Of a DNA stretch of 64,000 nucleotides, positions 9,310 to 17,701 are shown one piece after another (the stretch's first letter is position 1; each line of letters begins with the position of its first letter). The stretch is from JBBQVS01 sp038211295. GTDB taxonomy: Bacteria > Chloroflexota > Ktedonobacteria > Ktedonobacterales > Ktedonobacteraceae. The notes beneath the pieces were generated by a model. The model searched no databases, was not told the DNA's origin, and saw only the letters and a program-made list of their open reading frames with translations. The translations under genes were made by a program, and so were the position numbers. The stretch is taken from contig JBBQVS010000010.1 in the NCBI GenBank assembly GCA_038211295.1, forward strand, positions 1-64,000. The letters run 5' to 3'.

Positions 9310-10641
9310 ATGTCCCCTGAGTCATCCCCTAACAAAATCGGGAAATCCGTAGGGGAAAAAATACGCGTTGCTCGTGTAGCATTGCATTATACGCAGAGCA
9401 AGCTAGCGACGCCTGATTTTTCAGTAAGTTATATCTCTGCTATTGAACGCGGACAAATTCACCCCTCATTGCGAGCATTGGAGATTCTGGCGGGACGGCT
9501 TGGGCTTTCCACGACAGAGCTTCTTCCAAAGCGTCCACCACAGGACGAACAACAGAACAACATTCCGCGTCAACCGGAGCGTGAAGACGACGAAGGCGAA
9601 ATGCTTTTGCTGGAAGTCCAACTACAATTAAGTCAGAACGAGGTAGAAAGAGCAATCACTCTTTTGACCAAAACATCTCCGAAGCGTCTAAAGCGTCCAC
9701 AACAATTGTGGCATCGCTATCTTCTGGGCCGGGCTTACTTTCAGGCTGGTCGTCTTCAAGAATGCGAACACGTTTTTTCTGAACTGGTTTCAGCGGTCAA
9801 AGACGCGAACAACCACTACCTCTACGCGCATATTCTCTCTCTGCTTGCGGACACTTTTGCAGCAATGCGTAACCCCAATCAAGCCCTGCTCGCTCATCAA
9901 CGTTGCTTGAACGTGCTAGAGACGATGGAGGCACGCGACGCTTTTCTCATTGCCACCGTTTGTATGCGTCTGGGCGACCACTATATAGAACTGGGTCAGT
10001 ATGAAGAGGCACAGCTTTCACTTTACAGAGCATTGGAAACGGTGAAGGAGTATGACACTGCGGAAAAAGCCTACACCCTTTACAATGCCCTCACGCACTT
10101 TGCAACTGATACACAGGATTATCAGGCAGCGGCAATCTACGCGTACCAATCATTGATACGTTCTGCACAGGAGATACAACAGTATCTCAAAGGTGAGCTG
10201 TACCACTATCTTGGTCAGGCGATTATCAAGGGCGACCCGCAAGAAGCTCTCGCATACTTAAAAACGCTCGCAGAGAAAGAGTGTTCTCATCAATTGCTCA
10301 AGGCCAGCATCACCACACGTATTGCTGAATGGCATTTTCAGCAACGTCAGATGACGGAGGCGCAAAAGCTAGCGACAGAGGCGTATCAGCTCTCACAACC
10401 CTTTGGTAACACGATTATAACCGCCGATGCTCTAGTATTGTTAGGCACTATCGAGTACACGCAGCAAACGTTTGAAAGCGGTGACGCTCACTTTATCGCA
10501 GGGCTTACAATGCTGGCGAGTCTCAAGCGTCAAGTTGAGTTCGTCGAGTATTCTATTCAATACGCGCAACTGCTCGAAGCACACGGCAAAGAACGTGAAG
10601 CGTTTACCTATTTCCGCCGCGCATACGAAAACCGAATGTAG
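9310..10641 (+). CDS. XRE-family regulator with TPR sensor domain
   Basis: 443 residues from the ATG at 9310, chosen because AGGAGG precedes it; a TTG further upstream is not supported. An XRE helix-turn-helix lies at about 12-66 (IRVARVALHYTQSKLA ... SYISAIERGQIHPSLRALE). The rest is a string of tetratricopeptide-like helical pairs, with phrases such as GRAYFQAGRLQECE and LGDHYIELGQYEEAQLSL. The architecture matches TPR-containing XRE regulators whose TPR part binds a peptide or protein partner. No peptide gene follows it. The target and signal are unknown. Confidence 0.88.
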   Translation: MSPESSPNKIGKSVGEKIRVARVALHYTQSKLATPDFSVSYISAIERGQIHPSLRALEILAGRLGLSTTELLPKRPPQDEQQNNIPRQPEREDDEGEMLLLEVQLQLSQNEVERAITLLTKTSPKRLKRPQQLWHRYLLGRAYFQAGRLQECEHVFSELVSAVKDANNHYLYAHILSLLADTFAAMRNPNQALLAHQRCLNVLETMEARDAFLIATVCMRLGDHYIELGQYEEAQLSLYRALETVKEYDTAEKAYTLYNALTHFATDTQDYQAAAIYAYQSLIRSAQEIQQYLKGELYHYLGQAIIKGDPQEALAYLKTLAEKECSHQLLKASITTRIAEWHFQQRQMTEAQKLATEAYQLSQPFGNTIITADALVLLGTIEYTQQTFESGDAHFIAGLTMLASLKRQVEFVEYSIQYAQLLEAHGKEREAFTYFRRAYENRM

Positions 10642-10684
10642 AGTCCATAAAGAGTAGGGGTATGGTGCGTGAGGGACGAATGAG

Positions 10685-10722
10685 GGCATGGCGCGGGCAA
10701 ACCGCGCCACTACTATATACGG
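10685..10722 (-). repeat. Interspersed palindromic repeat, copy A
   Basis: One of four related intergenic elements in this window. The core GGCATGGCGCGGGCAA, then a complementary CGCGCCACTACTATA arm, forms a GC-rich hairpin. Copies B (24409-24442) and C (26655-26688) are in the opposite orientation; copy D (28292-28375) has this orientation. Confidence 0.75.
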
Positions 10723-10737
10723 ATGAGCGCGGCTTCG

Positions 10738-10798
10738 CCACAATTCGGGCGCGAAAGCGGAACGGCTCGGACAGGCCGTTTTCGCGCCCGAATTGTGG
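10738..10798. repeat. Long inverted repeat overlapping a promoter
   Basis: Perfect 19-bp arms (10738-10756 and 10780-10798) with an inner 6-bp stem AACGGC/GCCGTT. The right arm ends in TGTGG and runs into TACAAT (10799-10804), an extended -10 box for the SGNH gene. No T-run follows, so it is not an obvious terminator for the XRE-TPR gene. It may be a palindromic repeat, or a structure that affects promoter access. Confidence 0.6.
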
Positions 10799-10828
10799 TA
10801 CAATACAAATATAAAACGGTTCCCTAGC

Positions 10829-11590
10829 ATGAAAATAAAGAAAATGAAGACACATACAGCCAAACACTCTCTTGTCCTCTTGTTTTGTCTGCTCACGTTT
10901 TTCTGTTCCGCGTGTGGAGGTGGTGCGAGTACGGCGACAAGCACGAAGGTAGTACCGACGCCAATAGCAACACAGGCGGTCACAAGCCAGCAGATTCTTA
11001 CTACTCCTGTTACTTATGTCGCGCTTGGTGCCTCGGATGCAGTGGGTGTTGGGAGCAGCAAGCCCGGCTCACAGGGATATGTTCCCCTGCTAGCAGCTCG
11101 TTTGCAACAGGGGTCACACCTCATCAATCTCGGCATCAGTGGTATTCGGCTCCATGAAGCATTGACGCAAGAAGTGCCAGTTGCGCTCACTACCGCACCT
11201 ACACTTATCACAATCTGGCTTGTGACAAATGATTTCGTGGGTGGAGTGCAATATGATGGATATATGAAAGACCTCAACAGTCTGTTACAACAGTTACGCG
11301 CTGGCACAAAGGCGCGAATTGTCATGGCGGACTTGCCTGATGTGACCCGACTTCCGCTCTTCGCCGGTCAATCTGCCGAGAAAAAGGCGAAAACACTGGC
11401 GGAACTTCAGCGTTGGAATACCGCAATCAGCGCGATAGCAGCGAAGTACGGGGTGACTCTTGTCGATCTGTTTAGCCACGAGAGCCAGCTAACCGCGCAT
11501 CCTGAGTATATCAGTGGTGATGGTTTTCATCCCAGTCCTGCCGGATACGTTCAGCTCTCCAACTACTTCTGGGATGGGATCAAAAATTGA
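10829..11590 (+). CDS. SGNH/GDSL-type lipoprotein esterase
   Basis: About 253 residues from the ATG at 10829; an ATG at 10844 is equally possible, as neither has a good ribosome binding site. A lipoprotein signal peptide ends at FFCSAC (Cys29 likely lipidated), followed by a Thr-rich linker. The SGNH catalytic blocks are visible: GASD (Ser69, nucleophile), VTND (Asn134) and DGFHPS (Asp231, His234). This family hydrolyses ester bonds on lipids, sugars or cell-wall acyl groups. The protein should be anchored outside the cytoplasmic membrane; lgt, which would lipidate it, lies 3 kb away. Substrate is unknown. Confidence 0.85.
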   Translation: MKIKKMKTHTAKHSLVLLFCLLTFFCSACGGGASTATSTKVVPTPIATQAVTSQQILTTPVTYVALGASDAVGVGSSKPGSQGYVPLLAARLQQGSHLINLGISGIRLHEALTQEVPVALTTAPTLITIWLVTNDFVGGVQYDGYMKDLNSLLQQLRAGTKARIVMADLPDVTRLPLFAGQSAEKKAKTLAELQRWNTAISAIAAKYGVTLVDLFSHESQLTAHPEYISGDGFHPSPAGYVQLSNYFWDGIKN

Positions 11591-11599
11591 TACACGCAG

Positions 11600-12370
11600 T
11601 CACTGTGGTTGGGAGCGTGCGATTGATGTTTCGCCTTCGATAATAAAGACCGTGCGCTCGCAAATATTCTGGCAATGATCGCCAACGCGTTCCAATTTGT
11701 GTCCGATCCAGAGCAAGTATGTGGCTCGTTGTAGAATGAGCGAGTCGTTTTGCAAGGCGGGAATCGCACGTGTGCCTGCCATCATCGCCATTAAATCGTG
11801 ACGCACGAGATGGTAGCGTACATCGACAATGTCGTCTTCTTCCCAGATGTAGCGAGCGGCGTTGACATTGCGTTCAGCGAACGCCTTCATTGTGCCTTGT
11901 AAAATGCGTCGTGCTTCCTTGCCGAGTTCCAGTAAACCATGCATAATTGAAGCCTCGGTAATCTCGATTGCGCCATGATGTGCGGCGACATCGGCGGCAC
12001 CATCTATTTTGACATGCGGCATCGCGCTTCCGCGCAGTGGTGTCATACGCAACAGGATTTGCGCTATACCTGCCGCACCATCACCTGTGCGTTCAAGGTC
12101 GCCTGCAATTGAAAGTGCGGATGCAAGGTAGCGCAGGTCACGCCCGCCAAGTGGCTGCTGCAACGTCAGGAGACGAATAGTATGCTCTTCTACTGCGGCT
12201 CGCAGGCTGTCGATAATCGCGTCGGCCTCAATCACCATGCCAGATTTCGCGAGATCACCGCTTTGCAGAGCTTCCAGAGCTTTGCCAATCGCATCATCGA
12301 CAAGTGTGCCAAGTAGGATAATCTGTTGATCTAACTCATATAGTTCTTTATCTAAAACTGTTCTTGCCAT
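11600..12370 (-). CDS. phoU: Phosphate-specific transport regulator PhoU
   Basis: 256 residues starting at the ATG at 12370, supported by GAAGGAG upstream; the frame is open much further upstream but without family similarity. PhoU has two three-helix bundles that bind metal clusters and link the Pst transporter to a PhoR-type kinase. The acidic helix motifs LERTGDGAAGIAQ (first half) and LERVGDHCQNICERTV (second half) are the usual metal-binding repeats. No pst or phoBR genes are in the window, so phoU is detached from its usual operon. Confidence 0.95.
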   Translation of the reverse strand: MARTVLDKELYELDQQIILLGTLVDDAIGKALEALQSGDLAKSGMVIEADAIIDSLRAAVEEHTIRLLTLQQPLGGRDLRYLASALSIAGDLERTGDGAAGIAQILLRMTPLRGSAMPHVKIDGAADVAAHHGAIEITEASIMHGLLELGKEARRILQGTMKAFAERNVNAARYIWEEDDIVDVRYHLVRHDLMAMMAGTRAIPALQNDSLILQRATYLLWIGHKLERVGDHCQNICERTVFIIEGETSIARSQPQ

Positions 12371-12699
12371 GATTGAATACTCCTTCGCTGCGTGCTTATA
12401 CAATGAAACGTTCTCACACAATATGTGAGTACATGGCTCCGTTATAATATACGTCCCACATTGCACAAATAGGCATCCTTGCCGATGCGACAAGAACACT
12501 GTATCATACTTCTTCTTAAAAAGAAAGAAGTATGATTTTCTTCTTCTATGCTTCAGGGACATGTATATATTGCAAGCTGCATCAAGAAAATACAATGCAA
12601 ACTGTAGACGTTTTCCAAAGAAATTGACAGAGAGAAAGTGACCATGTTACAGTAGGCTGAGGTTCCACCGAATAGGAACAATGCAAAGGAACGAAAACA
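12371..12699. other. Divergent intergenic region phoU / PIG-L with hairpin
   Basis: A 10-bp inverted repeat (CATACTTCTT at 12505-12514 and AAGAAGTATG at 12525-12534) lies mid-region, where no transcript should end. It could be a regulator site or leader structure. The PIG-L promoter is at its right end. Confidence 0.45.
12624..12653 (+). promoter_or_regulatory. Promoter of PIG-L deacetylase gene
   Basis: Consensus TTGACA (12624-12629), 18-bp spacer, TACAGT (12648-12653) with an extended TGT before the -10 box. The start codon lies 47 nt downstream. Confidence 0.6.
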
Positions 12700-13542
12700 A
12701 TGGCAACAAAACGATTACTAGGAGTTTTCGCACACCCCGACGACGAGGGTATGATGAGTGGCGCACTGTTACACTATAGCGAGGCAGACGTAGAGACGGG
12801 GCTTATCTATGCCACACGCGGCGAGGTTGGCGAAATAGCTGACCCCGCGCTCGCCACACCCGAAAACCTCGGACAGGTGCGCGAACAAGAGATGCGGAAG
12901 GCAGCGAAAGCTCTACATGTGTCTAACCTCTGGTTTCTTGATTATCGAGACTCTGGCATGGCGGGTACGCCCGAAAATCAGGATTCACGCGCGTTTGTAC
13001 GTGTACATCTCGCGGATGCAGTGGGCAAACTTGTCGCGATCATTCGTGAGTTTCGCCCACAGGTAATCGTGACGTTCGACGAGTCAGGCGCGTATGGTCA
13101 TCCCGATCATATCGCGGTCTACCAGTATACGACTAGTGCCTTCCACGCCGCCGCCGATGACGCTCTCTACCCCGAATTGGGGCCAGCGCACGCCACCTCT
13201 AAGCTCTATTACACCGCGTTTCCACGCAGTGCCATCGCCTCTATTTCAGAGTGGCTTGAAGGTCGCGAGGACTATGGGAATGTCTTCAAAGAGCTTGATC
13301 CCAGTACACTTGGACTCTCGGACGAGCAGATTCAAGTTCGGCTCAATGTCGAGAAATGGCAAGAGGCAAAGGCCCATTCGTGGGCAATGCATCGTACTCA
13401 AATGAACCCAAACACCCTGATGGCCCAGATTCCCGAAGATGTGCAACGGCGCTGGCGAAGTCTGGAGTGTTACCAACTCGCCACCTCGCGGGTCGGCACT
13501 GACGTTATTGGTGAGAACGACCTGTTCGCACGGGTGATCTGA
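12700..13542 (+). CDS. PIG-L/LmbE-family N-deacetylase
   Basis: 280 residues. This Zn-dependent family removes N-acetyl or amide groups from glucosamine-type substrates (GlcNAc-PI, mycothiol and bacillithiol precursors, antibiotics). The metal site is clear: AHPDDE (His12, Asp15) and GHPDH (His134, His137). The Asp of AHPDDE is also the usual catalytic base. The start is supported by AAAGGAACG upstream. Length and motif layout resemble BshB/MshB/Mca, but no thiol-synthesis neighbour is present, so the substrate cannot be named. It ends at a bidirectional terminator shared with lgt. Confidence 0.88.
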   Translation: MATKRLLGVFAHPDDEGMMSGALLHYSEADVETGLIYATRGEVGEIADPALATPENLGQVREQEMRKAAKALHVSNLWFLDYRDSGMAGTPENQDSRAFVRVHLADAVGKLVAIIREFRPQVIVTFDESGAYGHPDHIAVYQYTTSAFHAAADDALYPELGPAHATSKLYYTAFPRSAIASISEWLEGREDYGNVFKELDPSTLGLSDEQIQVRLNVEKWQEAKAHSWAMHRTQMNPNTLMAQIPEDVQRRWRSLECYQLATSRVGTDVIGENDLFARVI

Positions 13543-13549
13543 TATTCAC

Positions 13550-13588
13550 AAAACGTAGGGCGTGACGTGGCGCGTCCTACGTTTTTTT
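13550..13588. terminator. Bidirectional terminator between PIG-L gene and lgt
   Basis: Stem AAAACGTAGG (13550-13559) with CCTACGTTTT (13576-13585), extended inward by GCG/CGC, followed by a run of seven T on the plus strand and TTTT on the minus strand. It overlaps the lgt stop codon and serves the two convergent genes. Confidence 0.8.
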
Positions 13589-14539
13589 AACCACCTTACC
13601 TTCTAACATTCCCGCTTCCAGCACAGGCTCCGCCTTCTGCGGCACACCATAGGTCGCGGCACTCTCTCCCGATGGTACAGGATGCGAATGACGCATGATA
13701 AGATAGGTAGTAGGTAGTAGCACTAGGAAGAGAACAAGCGAGGTCCACTGTGCTTGTTTGAGACCCCAGTCTAGCCCCAAGAAACTCACGATAGTGTTGT
13801 CACGCACAAAAAACAGAAAAAACTGAGTCGTGACATAGCAATAGAGGTATGCAAGCATCAAGACACCGGGCCGTGTGACACGACGCGTCAGCACGAGCAA
13901 CAGGGCTAGCACAACAAGGTTGGTCAGAAGTTCATAAGCGGCGGCTGGCTGCACAGGAACATTACAGGTCGCAGGATTAAGGCACGCCCAACTATGTGAG
14001 TTCTGATAAACGGTAGCCCAGGGCAATTTGGTTGAGTAGCCAATGATGTCACCATTGATAAGATTGCCAATGCGCCCAAATATTTGTCCGACAGCACCGA
14101 ATAGCACGCCTGCATCCAGTAGCACCAGAGGATTGACGCGTTCTCTTCGAGCACGCCAGAAAAGGACTGCGAAGACAAAAAAGATCGCGCCAAAAAAGGC
14201 CATGCCCCCTTCCCACGTCGCCAGGATACGCCAGGGTTGCAAGAAGTAGCCAGAAACGAGGTCGGGCTGCTGTACAACAAAATAAAGCCGACCACCGATA
14301 ACTCCCGCCGCGATACACCACCAGATTAGACGGTCAACCAGTGCCTGCGAAACTCCCTTACTGCGTGTATAACCTTTAATAGACCATAGCGCTATCAGAA
14401 TTGCGACAACATACATCAGGCCATACCAGCGTAGCGCGAGTGGGCCGATACGCAACAACACAGGGTCAATATTGATGTAGATAGGGGGGCCGATACGTAA
14501 CCACCCCCAGTCCAATATATAAGCAAGTGGAAATGACAT
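13577..14539 (-). CDS. lgt: Prolipoprotein diacylglyceryl transferase
   Basis: 320 residues, slightly longer than the usual 260-300 because of a polar C-terminal tail. Lgt moves diacylglycerol from phosphatidylglycerol to the lipobox Cys of prolipoproteins at the cytoplasmic membrane. Multiple membrane segments, the RWYGLMY motif near the N-terminus and the signature GRIGNLINGDIIG are present. The start at 14539 has GGAG about 10 nt upstream. The SGNH lipoprotein at 10.8 kb is a likely substrate. Confidence 0.97.
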   Translation of the reverse strand: MSFPLAYILDWGWLRIGPPIYINIDPVLLRIGPLALRWYGLMYVVAILIALWSIKGYTRSKGVSQALVDRLIWWCIAAGVIGGRLYFVVQQPDLVSGYFLQPWRILATWEGGMAFFGAIFFVFAVLFWRARRERVNPLVLLDAGVLFGAVGQIFGRIGNLINGDIIGYSTKLPWATVYQNSHSWACLNPATCNVPVQPAAAYELLTNLVVLALLLVLTRRVTRPGVLMLAYLYCYVTTQFFLFFVRDNTIVSFLGLDWGLKQAQWTSLVLFLVLLPTTYLIMRHSHPVPSGESAATYGVPQKAEPVLEAGMLEGKVVKKT

Positions 14540-14687
14540 GTTTGTGATACTCCAATGTGAGAATGACTAGCACCTATCCTTTATGATATCACACCCTGAT
14601 AGTCACCTCATCAAAAGAGGCATTGGGAGGAGAGGAAGACTTTCAAGGGAGCATGGCTGCTCACCCTCGCCATGTTCCCTTCTCCCG

Positions 14688-16055
14688 TTACGCCCCCATC
14701 TTCTCCAGAAAGCTCGCGACGGTGCGAATACCATTGAAGAACTGGTCGAGCGAGTATTTTTCGTTTGGCGCGTGCAGGTTATCATCTGGCAGACCGAAGC
14801 CCATCAAGACAACGGGTGCGCCTAATAGTTCGTAGAAGAGGGCCGCGATAGGAATAGAACCGCCTTCCCGCAAAAATACGGGGTCTTTGCCGTATGTCTC
14901 TTTAAGTGCCTCCATTGCTGCCCGAATCGGGGGACTATCAGGCGTGACTAGAATTCCCTCGCCGCCGTGTATACTACGAACCGTGACCGTGACATCGGGG
15001 GGCGCGACCTCGTGTACCGCCCGCTCAAAGAGCTGAAACACCTCGGCTGATTTGAGATCGGCGGGCAAGCGCAGGCTAATCTTGGCGGTTGCGGTTGCCG
15101 GAATCACCGTCTTCGCGCCGTCACCCACGAAGCCACCCACAATGCCATGTACCTCTAACGTGGGACGCGCCGAGATGCGTTCCAATGGCGGATATTCCAG
15201 TTCGCCCGATAGAGACGAGACGCCCATCTCTTCACGCAGTGCCTCATTGATATGTAATGGATCATTGTGCCAGAACTCTTTTTCCGCGTGCGTTGGCTTC
15301 CGCAGCTTGTCATACAAGCCCGGAATATGAATGTGTCCGTCGGCATCTTTCAGGTGACTGATAATGATAGCAAGCGCATGAAGGGGGTTTGGCGCGACGC
15401 CACCATAGGAGCCTGAATGCAAGTCACGTCTGGCACCGTTCACCTGCACTTCGGTATAAATGATGCCCCGTAAGCCTGAGATGAGTGCGGGAATATCTTT
15501 CGCGGGCATGTGCGTGTCACAAATAAGCGCGGCATCACACTTCAACTTGTCGGGCGACGTTCTAACGTAGTGTTCAATGGACTCACCGCCGGCCTCTTCC
15601 TCACCCTCGATCAAGACGCGCACGTTGATCGGCAATGTCCCGTTGACGCTCATGAGCGACTCTAACGCTTTGAAGACAAGCATTGTCTGGCCCTTGTCGT
15701 CGCACGCGCCACGACAATAGATGTTCCCATCGCGGATCGTCGGCTCAAACGGTGGTGAGTCCCATAGATTGACGGGATCGACGGGTTGCACATCATAATG
15801 TCCGTAAAGCAGGATAGTCGGCTTGCCCGTTGCCTTGAGCCATTCAGCATACACGAGCGGATGCCCCTGTGTCTCAATCAGGCCGGCATTGTCGAAGCCA
15901 ATACGTTGCAATTGAGTCACGGCATACGTTGCGGCACTGAGCATATCGCTGGCATGTTCCGGTAATGTGCTGATGCTGGGAATGCGAAGCCATCCCTTGA
16001 GGTCTTCAAGAAACGCGTTTTCATGCGTTGTAATATATGTTTCTAATGATGTCAT
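14688..16055 (-). CDS. M20-family dipeptidase (carnosinase-like)
   Basis: 455 residues. M20A metallopeptidases use two Zn ions to cleave dipeptides or related amides in the cytoplasm. Metal and catalytic residues are visible: GHYDVQP (His86, Asp88), ACDDKGQ (bridging Asp119 or 120), EGEEEAGG (general-base Glu and metal Glu near 153), CDTHMP, and the C-terminal GLPDDNLHAPNE with the final metal His. The lid-domain insert between about 215 and 330 is present, as in Cys-Gly dipeptidase and carnosinase relatives. The ribosome binding site is GGATACACGCT before the ATG at 16055. The exact substrate is not inferable. Confidence 0.93.
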   Translation of the reverse strand: MTSLETYITTHENAFLEDLKGWLRIPSISTLPEHASDMLSAATYAVTQLQRIGFDNAGLIETQGHPLVYAEWLKATGKPTILLYGHYDVQPVDPVNLWDSPPFEPTIRDGNIYCRGACDDKGQTMLVFKALESLMSVNGTLPINVRVLIEGEEEAGGESIEHYVRTSPDKLKCDAALICDTHMPAKDIPALISGLRGIIYTEVQVNGARRDLHSGSYGGVAPNPLHALAIIISHLKDADGHIHIPGLYDKLRKPTHAEKEFWHNDPLHINEALREEMGVSSLSGELEYPPLERISARPTLEVHGIVGGFVGDGAKTVIPATATAKISLRLPADLKSAEVFQLFERAVHEVAPPDVTVTVRSIHGGEGILVTPDSPPIRAAMEALKETYGKDPVFLREGGSIPIAALFYELLGAPVVLMGFGLPDDNLHAPNEKYSLDQFFNGIRTVASFLEKMGA

Positions 16056-16153
16056 AGCGTGTATCCTTTCGTCTGGAAGCTTATATCTGATATCGTATCA
16101 AGGGAACACCCGCTTGTCCAGTGGCAAGACTCCCGCTACAGTTTTCCCTGCTC

Positions 16154-16249
16154 TATGTCATAATGGTTTATGAACACCCGTTCTTGCTATTCTCTGTATT
16201 TTTGCTTTTACTTACTCGCTTATGGAGTTTCTTTATTATGCTAATTCGT
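16154..16249 (+). repeat. Duplicate of the mutL promoter/start region, left copy
   Basis: About 96 bp matching 17691-17785 with one single-base indel and scattered substitutions. The match includes the -10 region (CATAAT instead of TATAAT), the untranslated leader, the ATG and the first codons of mutL. After about 16249 similarity stops. Confidence 0.85.
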
Positions 16250-16735
16250 TCGCTATCTATGCTCCCTGTATCTATAGGTCGGAGGTATTCGCACCCATGC
16301 TTGCGTTCCTTTGGCGTAAGGCTTGACTGGCTGGACAACATGGCCTTCGTATACGGCACGTCGCTTCTCATAGTCCAGGCAGAGACGAAAGCTGTTTGAG
16401 ACGAATGTATCGCGCCGCCGTTGTCTCGCCGACAGGCCTCAGCAAGTCCAGCACAACCGGAAGTGGCTGCGTCGCAATCCTTCACCATCGAGGCTGGAAG
16501 AGGGGCCAACTTTGTCTTCTCGAGGAGGCCTGCCATCCAGCCGGTGACAAGGCCCGCGCTATAGCGTGCGGAGTGGCGCACGCTAGTGGCAACGTTCATA
16601 AGAACGTGGTAGATGTCAAGCTCACTCAGCATCTTTTTGCTGTAATCAAGTTTGTAGGTCAGGTAGCCCTACTGATACGCGTTGATGTACTCATCATCGG
16701 ACACGCAAATGGTGGTATTGCCTAGAGGGATAAAC
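16238..16735. pseudogene. Decayed coding sequence, identity unknown
   Basis: Downstream of the duplicated mutL start, a 53-codon plus-strand frame (16238-16399) is open but unlike MutL. On the minus strand, protein-like stretches occur in three different frames: a long one containing GLVTGWMAGLLEKTKL, one with QPLPVVLDLLRPVGETTAAR, and one with DYEKRRAVYEGHVVQPVK. The frame changes suggest a degenerate minus-strand gene. No family was recognised, and it could be an old mobile-element or accessory gene. Confidence 0.35.
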
Positions 16736-16799
16736 TCATTCGTAAGTGAGCCTTTCGTGCATGAGATAGTGGCTCCCGTAATTATGATATAATCACATG

Positions 16800-16876
16800 A
16801 GGGCCAGAGCTGACTTGTAATAGGGCTGAACGGGCCTGCTGGCTAGCTTTGTGTTTCGGACAGAGCTAGCTTTTTT
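16800..16876 (+). ncRNA. Candidate small RNA with its own promoter and terminator
   Basis: A TATAAT box with extended TGA (16785-16793) predicts transcription starting near 16800. About 75 nt later a strong intrinsic terminator follows: GCTAGCTTTGT (16842-16852) pairs with ACAGAGCTAGC (16860-16870) with one G-U pair, then six T. The 5' part can form GCCAG/CTGGC pairing (16803-16807 with 16839-16843), competing slightly with the terminator stem. No open frame with a ribosome binding site lies inside. No known RNA family was recognised. Confidence 0.5.
16842..16876 (+). terminator. Intrinsic terminator of the candidate small RNA
   Basis: An 11-bp stem (one G-U pair), 7-nt loop and TTTTTT tail. 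It is the strongest plus-strand terminator in the gene-poor 16-17 kb segment. Confidence 0.8.
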
Positions 16877-16981
16877 GATTTTCTCCTTTCTAAGAAAGAA
16901 AGTTATGCAATCATCGTACTAAGATCGCATACAACGTACTATACATGACTTTGATTATGTTGTCTATGGTTGTCATGTCGA

Positions 16982-17010
16982 TTGTGTGATACTTTGAAAC
17001 ATGATATAGT
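16982..17010 (+). promoter_or_regulatory. Promoter of small HTH gene at 17047
   Basis: TTGTGT (16982-16987), 17-bp spacer, TATAGT (17005-17010), with an extended TGA immediately before the -10 box. The start codon is 36 nt downstream with AGGAGG between. Confidence 0.55.
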
Positions 17011-17046
17011 AAACTCTAATATGAACGTAGGAGGTAGTGCTTTCTT

Positions 17047-17283
17047 ATGTCTACAGATACACCTAATTTTGGCAAGTTACTTGAAAATATGCCAGCTAAC
17101 CTGTCTGAACTCGCTCGACTATCCAATGTTAGTGAGCGTTCTATAATGAGAATGAGAGATGGTCATTTTGTTCTACGTGGTACAGCAAATAAGGTTTTAC
17201 AAGGTTTATCAAAAGTTTATGATCGGGTATTTACGTTAGATAATACAAATGGTATTAACATTTATGATGGTAAGAACGACTGA
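17047..17283 (+). CDS. Small XRE-like helix-turn-helix protein
   Basis: 78 residues, preceded by TAGGAGGT as ribosome binding site. Residues about 8-60 form an XRE-like HTH (LSELARLSNVSERSIMRMRDG ... VLQGLSKVYDRVF), followed by a short acidic tail. The base composition is more AT-rich than the flanking mutL and dipeptidase genes, suggesting different ancestry. No toxin or phage gene is next to it, so it is a stand-alone regulator as far as this window shows. Its likely target is its own promoter or the neighbouring small HTH gene. Confidence 0.7.
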   Translation: MSTDTPNFGKLLENMPANLSELARLSNVSERSIMRMRDGHFVLRGTANKVLQGLSKVYDRVFTLDNTNGINIYDGKND

Positions 17284-17388
17284 AAAGTTTTATAAAACGA
17301 CATCATTAAAAATTAGTGTAAAACTATAGTATGAGAAGAATATTTAACACCGGTATACTCTTCAAAATACATCTATGAGGCAATAAGA

Positions 17389-17598
17389 ATGATACGTCTA
17401 GAAATTAAAGAAGAGGCAGAGAAACAAGGCTATAACATGTCGAGATTGGCAAGAAAGGCAGATATAGATTTAAAAACCGTACAACGTGTGTGGCACGATC
17501 CAACGAAGGAAATAAGCACTAGCACGCTGGACAAGGTAGCAACTGCTCTAGGTTTGCCTGCTACTGATTTACTAGAAACTATAGAGAATGAGAAATAA
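17389..17598 (+). CDS. Small XRE-family transcriptional regulator
   Basis: 69 residues comprising almost only one XRE/Cro helix-turn-helix (MSRLARKADIDLKTVQRVW ... STLDKVATALGLPATDLLE). GAGG lies about 10 nt before the ATG. Proteins of this size and form act as dimeric repressors in mobile elements, toxin-antitoxin loci or as orphan regulators. It shares the AT-rich style of the HTH gene at 17047 but is not a close copy. It sits 175 bp before mutL, inside the segment bounded by the duplicated mutL promoter. Confidence 0.75.
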   Translation: MIRLEIKEEAEKQGYNMSRLARKADIDLKTVQRVWHDPTKEISTSTLDKVATALGLPATDLLETIENEK

Positions 17599-17672
17599 CA
17601 GAATTTCCTCTCTTTCAAGCGAGTTAGGCTGTACTTTTTGCTGGTAGGTATAAAAATGTATCTGACACGAAT

Positions 17673-17701
17673 TTTACGACTATTCTATATTATGTTATAA
17701 T
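17673..17701 (+). promoter_or_regulatory. Promoter of the mutL-priA operon
   Basis: TTTACG (17673-17678), 17-bp spacer and TATAAT (17696-17701) with an extended TGT. The left duplicate at 16154 has CATAAT at the same place, so it is probably weaker or dead. Confidence 0.6.

Noticed and set aside
10441..10983. A 180-codon minus-strand frame across the end of the XRE-TPR gene and the intergenic repeats
   Set aside because: It overlaps a real gene end, two palindromic repeats and the SGNH promoter, and has no domain.
12505..12534. Hairpin between phoU and the PIG-L gene taken as a terminator
   Set aside because: The genes are divergent there, so no transcript should end; it is noted only as a possible regulatory structure.
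16168..16632. A 154-codon minus-strand frame as an intact gene
   Set aside because: It lacks a ribosome binding site and a recognised family, and protein-like sequence jumps to other frames part-way, so decay is more likely.
16785..16876. The small transcript as a known riboswitch or 4.5S/6S RNA
   Set aside because: No characteristic SRP, 6S or riboswitch core was seen, and no gene under its control starts right after the terminator.
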